Shown here piece after piece: positions 35,624-43,134 of a stretch of 59,676 nucleotides of DNA; position 1 is the first letter of the stretch, and every line of letters begins with the position of its first letter. The notes beneath the pieces were generated by a model, which saw only the letters and a program-made list of their open reading frames with translations, was not told where the DNA came from and did not search any database. The translations under genes and the position numbers were made by a program. The DNA lies in assembly GCA_017302015.1 (NCBI GenBank), contig JAFLEE010000025.1, positions 1 to 59,676 of the forward strand, written 5' to 3'. This DNA comes from Spirochaetota bacterium (GTDB taxonomy: Bacteria > Spirochaetota > UBA12135 > COTS27 > JAFLEE01).

Positions 35624-37129
35624 TCAAGCCCCCTCGTGGCGGGTGAGGTTGAACAGGTGGTTGCGCACCCGCCGGATGGCGCGAAGGCCGTAGGTGAAGA
35701 GGAATTGCCAGTCGCGCTTGCGGAAGGTGAGCAGGAAGAGCATTTGGCGCAGCAGGAAGCGCGGATGGAAGGCGATGCCGTACATCTTGCGCACCGCCTG
35801 GTAGTACTCGGCATGGGGGATGGGCGTCTTCACGATGAGTTTCGACATGTCGTGGTCGTCGTAGTCCTTCGTCAGGAGCACGCCCTTCTCGAGGCATTCC
35901 AGGTGGTAGGGGGTGTAATCGAGGGGGGTGCAGAGGGTGACCTGGAGGGTGCGCGCGAGGCCGCGGAACATGAGCGAACGCACGGTGCGCACGGTCTCCT
36001 GCAGCTGCTCCCGCGTCTGCCAATAATAGCCGACCATGATCGTGAGGTGGGGGTGCAGGCCGTACTTCGTCATCCAGCGCAGGGTCTGCTCGATGTGGTG
36101 GGGCTCGTATCCCTTGTTGAGGCGGCGCAGGGTCTCCTCGTCGGCGGCCTCCAGCCCGATGAGCACGAAGCGGAAATTGGCTTTCGCCATGATCTTGATC
36201 GTCTCTTCCTCGAGGTATTCGAAGCGGGTATTGATGCCGAAATAGCATCCGGTCTTGTCGAGGCCCCGGGCGATGATGCCCTCGGCGAACTCGCGGGCTT
36301 CCTTCCCGCGGTACCACACCCCCGAGTCGTCGAAGATCTCGCGCACGCCGTCGCGGCGGATGAGGCGCTCGTACTCGTCGAGGCTCTGCTGCACGGGCCG
36401 CATGGAGAACGTCAACTCGGGCCCATTATAGCGGCAGAAGGTGCACTTGCCGAAGGTGCAGTCGCGGATAACGCTCGTGGCGTAGGTGCCCGGCGTCGCC
36501 AGGTAATTCCCGTTCTCGTAGGCGTAGCGCTTCCATTGCACGAGGTCGCGGTCGACATCGGGGGATTTCTCCAGGGCCTCGACCTGGCGGAAATTCCCGG
36601 TGTCGTGGAACCGCCCGTCGGATTTCCGGATGAAGAAACCCTCCACATCGCAATGGTCGCGCCAATCCTGGGGGTTCTTGGCGATGAAGGGCACGAGGCG
36701 CGCCAGGGAAAAGTCGATATGGTTGGAGCGCAGCACGACGTCGCAGGGGGAGCGCTCGAGGGTCTCGGCGGGCTGGCGCATGCTGTGGTAGCCGCTCATC
36801 ACGAGGATCGCGGAGGGCAATTTCTCGCGAAGGGTGGCCGCCAATTTCCAGTAGAACTTCATCACCGGGGTCGTGCTTTCGAGCACGATCATGTCGGGCG
36901 CCGCGGCCACCAGGTCGCGCAGCCAGGTATCGAAATCCTTGAGTTGGGCGTTGCCGTCGTCCCAGAGCACGTCGTGGCCCAATTGCTTCAGCCAGGTGGC
37001 GGCCTGGGCGTGCACCACCGGGAGCAGGTAGGTCGGCGTCTTGAAGTATTGGACATTGCGGTTCTGGCTGACCATGGCCTTCTGGCCGAGGGCGTTTACG
37101 ATGGGGGGGTAGGAGATGGCGATTTTCAT
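35624..37129 (-). CDS. B12-binding-type radical SAM protein
   Basis: A 501-residue protein with the two-domain layout of cobalamin-dependent radical SAM enzymes. Residues about 50-180 look like the B12-binding Rossmann domain (LKQLGHDVLWDDGNAQL, ILVMSGYHSMRQPAETL). The radical SAM barrel begins with CTFGKCTFC (Cys224, Cys229, Cys232), a CX4CX2C spacing instead of the usual CX3CX2C. FRFVLIGLEAADEETLRRLN is the SAM-side glycine/acidic segment. The C-terminal 90 residues are basic and probably membrane-associated. Substrate unknown; relatives methylate or rearrange lipids, antibiotics or peptides. Confidence 0.82.
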   Translation of the reverse strand: MKIAISYPPIVNALGQKAMVSQNRNVQYFKTPTYLLPVVHAQAATWLKQLGHDVLWDDGNAQLKDFDTWLRDLVAAAPDMIVLESTTPVMKFYWKLAATLREKLPSAILVMSGYHSMRQPAETLERSPCDVVLRSNHIDFSLARLVPFIAKNPQDWRDHCDVEGFFIRKSDGRFHDTGNFRQVEALEKSPDVDRDLVQWKRYAYENGNYLATPGTYATSVIRDCTFGKCTFCRYNGPELTFSMRPVQQSLDEYERLIRRDGVREIFDDSGVWYRGKEAREFAEGIIARGLDKTGCYFGINTRFEYLEEETIKIMAKANFRFVLIGLEAADEETLRRLNKGYEPHHIEQTLRWMTKYGLHPHLTIMVGYYWQTREQLQETVRTVRSLMFRGLARTLQVTLCTPLDYTPYHLECLEKGVLLTKDYDDHDMSKLIVKTPIPHAEYYQAVRKMYGIAFHPRFLLRQMLFLLTFRKRDWQFLFTYGLRAIRRVRNHLFNLTRHEGA

Positions 37130-37296
37130 GGGGGCTCAGGGTGGAATCATAATATATAGGGGAATCGGCCGGAGGGATACTGGGAAAGGCGAAACATCCT
37201 TCGTAAATCGGCGAGTTTCTGCTTAGTTTTCCGCCCCAACCTTGGATCTCCGGGAAAAAATCCGCGTTTTTATTCGGTCGCGGGTAGAAAGACTTC

Positions 37297-37644
37297 ATGA
37301 CCTACAAACGCACCCGTTCTTATCCCCGCGCCGATCGCCTACGGGGCCGCCTCGGTCGCAGCCTATCCCACCCCGCACGCATCGAGATCCTGCGCCTTCT
37401 GGGGAAAGATCTCTTGGTCTCGTTCAGCCAGATCCATGCCCATATTCCCATCCCCTTCAAGACGCTTTCCCATCACCTCCAATTCCTCGTGAAACGGGGC
37501 CTCCTCGTCCCCGTCCATGACGGGACTCGGAATTGGTACGGGCTAGACGAAGGGCGTTTGATCGGGGAAGTGCGGGCGATGAGGCGCTTTTTGGCGCTGA
37601 TGGGGAACATTTTGGAGCGGCGAACGGGGACAGGGACGGGCTAA
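37297..37644 (+). CDS. ArsR-like winged-helix regulator
   Basis: A 115-residue regulator. LSHPARIEILRLLGKDLLVS and the recognition helix KTLSHHLQFLVKRGLLVPVH form a standard ArsR winged helix, and RNWYGLDEG is the wing. No cysteine metal site is present, so metals are an unlikely signal. It is divergent from the radical SAM gene, which it may control. Its last residues (RRTGTGTG) and stop codon are formed by the G-rich head of a palindromic repeat, so the original C-terminus may have been altered. Confidence 0.8.
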   Translation: MTYKRTRSYPRADRLRGRLGRSLSHPARIEILRLLGKDLLVSFSQIHAHIPIPFKTLSHHLQFLVKRGLLVPVHDGTRNWYGLDEGRLIGEVRAMRRFLALMGNILERRTGTGTG

Positions 37645-37687
37645 TTCGCACAGAATTAAGACGATCCTCTTAATTCTGTGCGAATTA
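37642..37687. repeat. Perfect 20-bp inverted repeat (REP-like palindrome)
   Basis: TAATTCGCACAGAATTAAGA at 37642-37661 and its exact complement at 37668-37687 flank a six-base loop. A GGGGACAGGGACGGG head lies just left of it. It is AT-rich in GC-rich surroundings and lacks a T run on either strand, so it resembles a REP/BIME or other palindromic mobile repeat more than a terminator. It sits between two convergent genes. Confidence 0.6.
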
Positions 37688-37692
37688 AAAAA

Positions 37693-38559
37693 TCAGAACC
37701 CCCCCCTCCGATACTCCCCCGGCGTCATCCCGAACGCCCTGCGAAACGTCTTGCAAAAATAATTCGCATCCGGATACCCGCACCGCCAAGCCACCTCCTT
37801 CACCGAGAGCGTGGCATTGCGCAGGAGCCCCGCCGCCCGGTTCATGCGCAATTCGGCCAGGAACGCGGCGGGGCCCTTCCCGGCGTGGTGCTCGAAAAGC
37901 CGGCTGAAATGATAGCGGCTATACCCGGCGGCCCGGGCCATTTCCTCGACGGGAATCTCCCGGTCGAGGTGCGCCTGGAGGTGGCGCTCCACCCGCTCCA
38001 ACCACGGCGGACGGGGCCTCACCGGGGGGTCTCCGCTGAGTTCCGCGGACAGCGCCATGGCGAAAGCGTAGGCGTCCCGCGAGACATCGTAGGGCGATCG
38101 CCAGGCGCCGTCCTTCATCCGCTCGTAGAGGTCCACCGCCTTTTCTACCGTCGGGGAATCTTGGGCGAGGGTGACGAGGGGCCCGGCCATGGCGATGAGC
38201 TCGCGCCACAGGCGTACGATCTCCCCGCCCTGGAGGCAGACGTAGAGGAAGTCCCACCCCGGGGACCGTTGCGGTAGCCAGTACCGGTTGGCGTGGGGGA
38301 AGTGCAGCACCATGGCTTGGCCCGGCTGCACCGTCCACTCCTTTTGCTCATAACGCAACCGCCCTTCCCCGGCGAAGGTGTACTGGAAGAGGGTGAACGC
38401 CCGGGGCCCGCGCTTAAGTCCGTCCCAATCGTAGCCGGGCTTCGCCTCGACGGTCCACCCCGCGCTCATGGCGAAGGCGTGCAGGTCGATCCCCGCGCGC
38501 GGCATCGCGTTGCCGACGGCGCCGCGTCCGATTTTCTCGAGGCGTGAGGGGATTCGCAT
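37693..38559 (-). CDS. AraC-family transcriptional regulator 3
   Basis: A 288-residue regulator. The sensing domain (FTLFQYTFAGEGRLRYEQKE, PGQAMVLHFPHANRYWLP) covers residues 50-130 and the HTH domain 190-285 (VERHLQAHLDREIPVEEMAR, GYSRYHFSRLFEHHAGKGPA, VAWRCGYPDANYFCKTFRRA). It is divergent from the GH4 gene, with 118 bases between, and is probably its regulator. Confidence 0.88.
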   Translation of the reverse strand: MRIPSRLEKIGRGAVGNAMPRAGIDLHAFAMSAGWTVEAKPGYDWDGLKRGPRAFTLFQYTFAGEGRLRYEQKEWTVQPGQAMVLHFPHANRYWLPQRSPGWDFLYVCLQGGEIVRLWRELIAMAGPLVTLAQDSPTVEKAVDLYERMKDGAWRSPYDVSRDAYAFAMALSAELSGDPPVRPRPPWLERVERHLQAHLDREIPVEEMARAAGYSRYHFSRLFEHHAGKGPAAFLAELRMNRAAGLLRNATLSVKEVAWRCGYPDANYFCKTFRRAFGMTPGEYRRGGF

Positions 38560-38677
38560 GAAAAGACGCTCATTCGCACGGATTTCCCCTTCCGGGGTTC
38601 CGCCGCGCGCCCTATATTACCACAAAGAGAAACGGGGAGAACGGGCCACGAAGCGCGCCTCCCCGAGGAGTTTTCCC

Positions 38678-40195
38678 ATGACCGCCCCCCTCAAGATCGC
38701 CTTCATCGGCGCCGGCTCCATCGGCTTCACCCGCGGCCTCCTTCGCGACCTCATGGGGGTGCCCGAATTCCACCGCATCGATATCGCCTTCATGGACATC
38801 GCCCAGGCCAACCTCGACATGTCGGTGAAGCTCTGCCAGCGCGACCTCGACCACAACCGCATCCCCATCCGCATCCAGCCCACCACCAACCGCCGCGAGG
38901 CGCTCCACGGCGCCAAGTACGTCTTCTGCACCGTGCGCCACGGCGGGCTCGAGGCCTTCCAGTCCGACATCGACATCCCCCTGCGCTACGGCGTGGACCA
39001 GTGCGTCGGAGATACCCTCTGCGCCGGCGGCCTGATGTACGCCCAGCGGGGGGTGCATTTCATGCTCGACCTCTGCAAGGATATCCGCGAGGTCGCCGAC
39101 CCCGGGGCCCTCCTCCTCAACTACGCCAACCCCATGGCCATGATGACCTGGGCGGCCAACGAGTTCGGCGGGGTGAATTGCGTGGGCCTCTGCCACGGCG
39201 TGCAGGGCGGCCACCGCCAGATCGCCATGGCCCTCGGCCTGGAGCAGAAGGAGGTCGACATCATCTGCGCCGGGATCAACCACCAGACCTGGTACCTTTC
39301 CGTCAAGCACCGCGGCGAAGACCTCACGGGGAAGATCCTGGAGGCCTTCGAGAAGCACCCGGAACTCTCCAAGACCGAGAAGGTGCGCATCGACATGATG
39401 CGCCGCTTCGGCTTTTATTCCACCGAATCCAACGGCCACCTCTCCGAGTACCTTCCCTGGTACCGCAAGCGCCCCGACGAGATCGCCCGGTGGATCGATC
39501 TGGGCTCCTGGATCAACGGGGAGACCGGCGGCTACCTGCGCGTGTGCACCGAGGGCCGCCACTGGTTCGAGACCGAGTTTCCCCAGTGGATGGCCGAGCC
39601 ACCCAAAGACTTCGGCGCCCAGCACCGGGGCCACGAGCACGGCTCCTACATCATCGAGGCCCTCGAGACTGGGCGCGTCTACCGCGGGCACTTCAACCGC
39701 GTCAACCGGGGGGCGATCTCCAACCTCCCCGACGATGCGGTGGTGGAGGTCCCCGGCTACGTCGACCGCAACGGCATCAGCATCCCCCTCGTGGGCGAGC
39801 TTCCCCTCGGCGCCGCCGCGGTCTGCAACGCCAGCATCTCCGTGCAGCGCATGGGCGTGCGCGCGGCGGTCCGAGCCGACGACCTGCTCCTGCGCCAGGC
39901 CATGATGATGGATCCCCTCGTGGGCGCCGTGTGCAATCCCCCCGAAATCTGGCAGATGGTGGACGAACTCCTCGTCGCCCAGGAGGCCTGGCTTCCCCAA
40001 TACGGCAAGGCCGTCCAGGCCGCCAAGGCGCGCCTGGCGCGGGGCCTTACTGTCCCCGTTCGCGAAGGCTATGCCGGAGCCGCCCGGCTCAAGACCAAGA
40101 CCGTCGAGGAAATGCGCGTCAACCGCGACGCCGCGAACAAGCAGGCCGGCGAGTCGGACAAGGCCCAAGAGAGGCCCCCCGCCGCGAAGGTTTGA
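38678..40195 (+). CDS. Family 4 glycosidase (alpha-galactosidase/alpha-galacturonidase type)
   Basis: A 505-residue GH4 enzyme, which cleaves alpha-glycosides through NAD-dependent oxidation and elimination with a bound metal. The NAD motif is GAGSIGFTRG (residues 11-20), the sugar-phosphate or substrate loop is NYANPMAMM near 147, and the metal ligands are Cys172 in LCHGVQG and His202 in INHQTW, spaced as in characterised GH4 proteins. The CHGVQ type is seen in MelA/LplD-like members. GAGGAG at 38665-38670 sets the start. A strong terminator follows. Cytoplasmic; probably acts on an imported disaccharide. Confidence 0.88.
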   Translation: MTAPLKIAFIGAGSIGFTRGLLRDLMGVPEFHRIDIAFMDIAQANLDMSVKLCQRDLDHNRIPIRIQPTTNRREALHGAKYVFCTVRHGGLEAFQSDIDIPLRYGVDQCVGDTLCAGGLMYAQRGVHFMLDLCKDIREVADPGALLLNYANPMAMMTWAANEFGGVNCVGLCHGVQGGHRQIAMALGLEQKEVDIICAGINHQTWYLSVKHRGEDLTGKILEAFEKHPELSKTEKVRIDMMRRFGFYSTESNGHLSEYLPWYRKRPDEIARWIDLGSWINGETGGYLRVCTEGRHWFETEFPQWMAEPPKDFGAQHRGHEHGSYIIEALETGRVYRGHFNRVNRGAISNLPDDAVVEVPGYVDRNGISIPLVGELPLGAAAVCNASISVQRMGVRAAVRADDLLLRQAMMMDPLVGAVCNPPEIWQMVDELLVAQEAWLPQYGKAVQAAKARLARGLTVPVREGYAGAARLKTKTVEEMRVNRDAANKQAGESDKAQERPPAAKV

Positions 40196-40228
40196 GGGTG
40201 GAGGCACCCCGCTCGCGCGGTCGTTCGG

Positions 40229-40257
40229 AGCCCCGGGTTTGCCCCGGGGCTTTTTCT
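40229..40257 (+). terminator. Intrinsic terminator of the GH4 gene
   Basis: AGCCCCGGG (40229-40237) pairs with CCCGGGGCT (40243-40251) across a five-base loop and is followed by a T run. It lies 33 bases after the GH4 stop. Confidence 0.88.
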
Positions 40258-40337
40258 TAGCCTCGAAGGATCGTGCCGACGGCCGTCGAGATCAAGACGG
40301 TCACGACCGTGCCCAAAATCGTAATGACGAAAATCAT
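40257..40337 (-). pseudogene. Possible remnant of a small membrane protein
   Basis: A 26-codon frame (MIFVITILGTVVTVLISTAV...) is a plausible membrane helix. The same frame continues upstream without a stop through IIGG and SPIIGGSGG motifs that faintly recall GlsB/YeaQ proteins, but no good start or ribosome site exists. It overlaps the GH4 terminator. A decayed small gene is the most I can say; the 40258-40484 spacer holds nothing else. Confidence 0.22.
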
Positions 40338-40484
40338 GGGGCCCCCGGAGCCACCTATTATGGGCGATCGTTGGGTTTTTGCCAACCCGATGGATCGGGG
40401 TCTATGCCATATTTTTGGGTCTATCGCCGGCAGGAATCCGCCGATGATGTCAACGTGCCTTGACCGATTTCCCCCTAAAAGAGA

Positions 40485-41132
40485 TCAGGGATAGAGCCTT
40501 CTCCAGGACCAGGCGCTTTCCGCATTTTTCTCGTAGACGAATCGGTCGTGGAGTCGGCTCACCCTCGCCTGCCAAAACTCGATTTGCTGGGCAGAAATGG
40601 CATACCCGCCCCAGAAATCCGGCCGGGGAATCTCGCCGGGGTGGGCGCCCTCGATGCGGGCGACTTCCTCCTCGAGGATCTTTCGCTGCGCGAGGGGGCG
40701 GCTCTGCCTGCTGGCGATGGCCCCCACGCGGCTCCCCCGTGGACGGGATCGGAAATACGCGTCGGATTCGGCCCCGCTCACCCGCTCCACCGGCCCCACG
40801 ATGCGCACCTGCCGCAGCAGCGACGCCCAATGGAAACAGAGGGCGGCCCGGGGGTTGGCCTCCAACTCGCCCGCCTTTCGGCTCTCGTAATTGGTGAAGA
40901 AGACGAATCGCCCCTTCTGGAAGGATTTAAGCAGCACGACGCGGGCCGAGGGCGCGCCCTCGGGCGTACTCGTGGCCAAGGTGCAGGCGGTGTGGTCGAA
41001 GATCTCGCTCTTGCGCGCACGTTCCCACCACAGGGCGAAGAGATCCACCGGATCCGCGGTGAGGTCCCTTTCGCCGAAGGGCCGGGCGCCGATATGGAAG
41101 AGGCTTCCGAGGAAGGGCAGGGAGAGTTTCAT
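40485..41132 (-). CDS. pdxH: Pyridoxamine 5'-phosphate oxidase
   Basis: A 215-residue FMN enzyme that makes pyridoxal 5'-phosphate from pyridoxine or pyridoxamine phosphate. Family signatures are RVVLLKSFQKGRFVFFTNYE and SRKAGELEANPRAALCFHWA (FMN site), RQVRIVGPVERVSG, FRSRPRGSRVGAIASRQS, and the C-terminal EFWQARVSRLHDRFVY with the substrate-binding Arg and His. ATG 41132 was chosen over TTG 41141. It runs in the same direction as the peroxiredoxin gene upstream. Confidence 0.95.
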   Translation of the reverse strand: MKLSLPFLGSLFHIGARPFGERDLTADPVDLFALWWERARKSEIFDHTACTLATSTPEGAPSARVVLLKSFQKGRFVFFTNYESRKAGELEANPRAALCFHWASLLRQVRIVGPVERVSGAESDAYFRSRPRGSRVGAIASRQSRPLAQRKILEEEVARIEGAHPGEIPRPDFWGGYAISAQQIEFWQARVSRLHDRFVYEKNAESAWSWRRLYP

Positions 41133-41174
41133 GGGGATCAAATTCTCCCATGCCGCCCGGCCCCGGGGGGGCGA

Positions 41175-41648
41175 TCAGGCCGGTCTTTGCAATTCCACGA
41201 TTTTTCGGCGCACTTCCTCGGCGTGGCCCTCGGGCTTCACCTTCTCGAACACGTGGGCGATGCGGCCCTGGGGATCGATGAGGAAGGTGGTGCGCGCCAC
41301 TCCCATGTATTTTTTCCCGTACATGTTCTTTTCGACCCAGACCCCGTACTTGAGGCAGACCTTGCTCCCGGCGTCCGAGAGCAGGCGGATCTTCAGTTTC
41401 TTCTTCTCGATGAACTTCCGGTGGGCCTCGGGGCTATCGGGGCTCACCCCGACGACCGTCGCCCCCGCCTTGCCGAACTTGGGGACGCCCGCGCTGAACT
41501 CGCAGGCTTCCACCGTGCAGCCCGGGGTGTCGTCTTTCGGGTAAAAATAGAGGGCGAGCCACTGGCCCTTCCAGTCGTCGAGCCCGACGGAGTCTCCGTC
41601 CTGGTCCTTGAGGTTGAAGGCGGGGGCTTTGTCTCCGGCTTTCGGCAT
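41175..41648 (-). CDS. bcp: Thioredoxin-dependent peroxiredoxin (PrxQ/Bcp)
   Basis: A 157-residue peroxiredoxin that reduces hydrogen peroxide and organic peroxides. YPKDDTPGCTVEACEFS contains the peroxidatic Cys44 and the resolving Cys49 five residues later, the PrxQ arrangement. VARTTFLIDPQGRIAHVFEK closes the thioredoxin fold. GGGAGAA lies ahead of the ATG at 41648; longer frames upstream are not supported. Cytoplasmic. Confidence 0.95.
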   Translation of the reverse strand: MPKAGDKAPAFNLKDQDGDSVGLDDWKGQWLALYFYPKDDTPGCTVEACEFSAGVPKFGKAGATVVGVSPDSPEAHRKFIEKKKLKIRLLSDAGSKVCLKYGVWVEKNMYGKKYMGVARTTFLIDPQGRIAHVFEKVKPEGHAEEVRRKIVELQRPA

Positions 41649-41787
41649 GGGATTCTCCCGGGCGAGGCTCCCTCGGGAGCTTCCCTCGGACGCGGTCCGA
41701 TCCCAAGAATATACCCGGGATGTTGAACCGGACAAATCCGGTGGCGCCCCGGGGACGCGCCGGATTTCCCCATGCCATGATTCCCCC

Positions 41788-43134
41788 TTGCTCCGCGACC
41801 GCATCACCGCCACCCAACTCGCCGATTTCTGGCGCTGCCCCCGGAAGGCCCGGTATACCGACCGCCTCCCCCCCGACCGCCGCGACCCCGATTTCCCCCT
41901 GCGCCACCGTATCCTCGAGGAGGGCAACGCCCACGAGGCCAGGCTGATCGGGGCGATTCCCGGGGTGGTGATCCTCGACTCCCGCCGCGACGGGTTCGAC
42001 GCGGTCTTCGCGGAAACCAAGCGGCTCATGGCCCGGGGGGTCCCCGCGATCCACCATGGGGCGCTGCTAAGGCCCGAGGGCGCTTTTACCTGGCTCGCCG
42101 AGCCCGATCTCTTGGAAAACACCGGCACGTTCGCGGCGGGCGGGCATCCCCTCTACCGGGTCGTCGAGATCAAGAATAGCGCCGAAGTCCATTCAGCCCA
42201 CGCCGTCCAATTGGCCCTCAACGCCTGGATCCTCGAAGAGATCCAGGGAGGCCCCGCCGACCACCAACTCGTCGACCATGGGGGGAGGCGCACCCCGGTG
42301 CCTCTCGGGACCCTCTCGTCCCTCATGGCGCGCCTTCGCGGCGATTGCCTGCGGGCCCTTGAAAGCCCGACGCACCCCGAGTATTTCCATTGCGCGGGAT
42401 GCCTCGCCTGCGATTGGTCCCGGGCCTGCGCCGAAGACGCCCGCGCCGCCGACGCCCTGGGAAGGGTCCCCGGCCTGGGGGAGCGTGAAATCAACGCCTT
42501 GATCGCCCAGGGCATCCCCACCCTCACCGCCCTCTCCAAGGCGGACGGGGCCCTGCTCTTCCCGGATTTTCCGGGCTTGGGGGATCGATTTCTCAGGCGC
42601 GCCCAAGCGCTCCTCAGCGGGGTCGAGGGGGTCCTCGATCCCCAACCGCCGATGCCCCCGGCGGATGCGTGGCTCCTCCACCTCGAACGGGATGTGGCGA
42701 TCACCAAAGGCCTCTGCCTCTTCGCCGGGCTCCGCTTCCGCGGCGGCGAGTTTTTTTTCCATTCGGGGCCCGCGGCCGAACAGGCCGTGCGCGACTTCTT
42801 CAGCGCTTCCCGACCGCCGGTTTTCTGGACCACCACGCGCTCCTCCCTTTCCCTCCTGCGCGAAGGGGTTCTCGTCCGCCATGCCCTGGGCCAGCCCCGC
42901 TCCCTCCACGGGGCGCGCTCCCTCGAGGGTCTCGTCTTCGATTGCCGGGCGCTTCCCTTCGAGGCCTCCGCCCTGCGGCCGCTCCTCCTCCATTACGGAC
43001 TTTGCGCCTCCCTGCTCCCCGATCCCCTCGAGACCTTCTATGAGAACCACCCGGGCCGCCTCGAGCGGGAAACCCGAGCGCTTCTCGAAGCGGCCCTCCC
43101 GCTCCCTGAGCGGCTCCGCCGGGCGGCCCCATGA
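41788..43134 (+). CDS. RecB-like PD-(D/E)XK nuclease with Cys cluster (TM0106 type)
   Basis: A nuclease of about 448 residues. The active site is Asp107 in AEPDLLE and Glu127-x-Lys129 in VVEIKNS. Four cysteines (202, 205, 208, 214; FHCAGCLACDWSRAC) can bind an Fe-S cluster or zinc, as in AddB/Dna2-type nucleases. A helix-hairpin-helix-like segment follows (VPGLGEREINALIAQGI). No ATG is available in frame; TTG 41788 is the best guess and has a weak ribosome site. The stop overlaps the helicase start by four bases, so the pair probably acts together on DNA ends or flaps. Confidence 0.8.
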   Translation: MLRDRITATQLADFWRCPRKARYTDRLPPDRRDPDFPLRHRILEEGNAHEARLIGAIPGVVILDSRRDGFDAVFAETKRLMARGVPAIHHGALLRPEGAFTWLAEPDLLENTGTFAAGGHPLYRVVEIKNSAEVHSAHAVQLALNAWILEEIQGGPADHQLVDHGGRRTPVPLGTLSSLMARLRGDCLRALESPTHPEYFHCAGCLACDWSRACAEDARAADALGRVPGLGEREINALIAQGIPTLTALSKADGALLFPDFPGLGDRFLRRAQALLSGVEGVLDPQPPMPPADAWLLHLERDVAITKGLCLFAGLRFRGGEFFFHSGPAAEQAVRDFFSASRPPVFWTTTRSSLSLLREGVLVRHALGQPRSLHGARSLEGLVFDCRALPFEASALRPLLLHYGLCASLLPDPLETFYENHPGRLERETRALLEAALPLPERLRRAAP

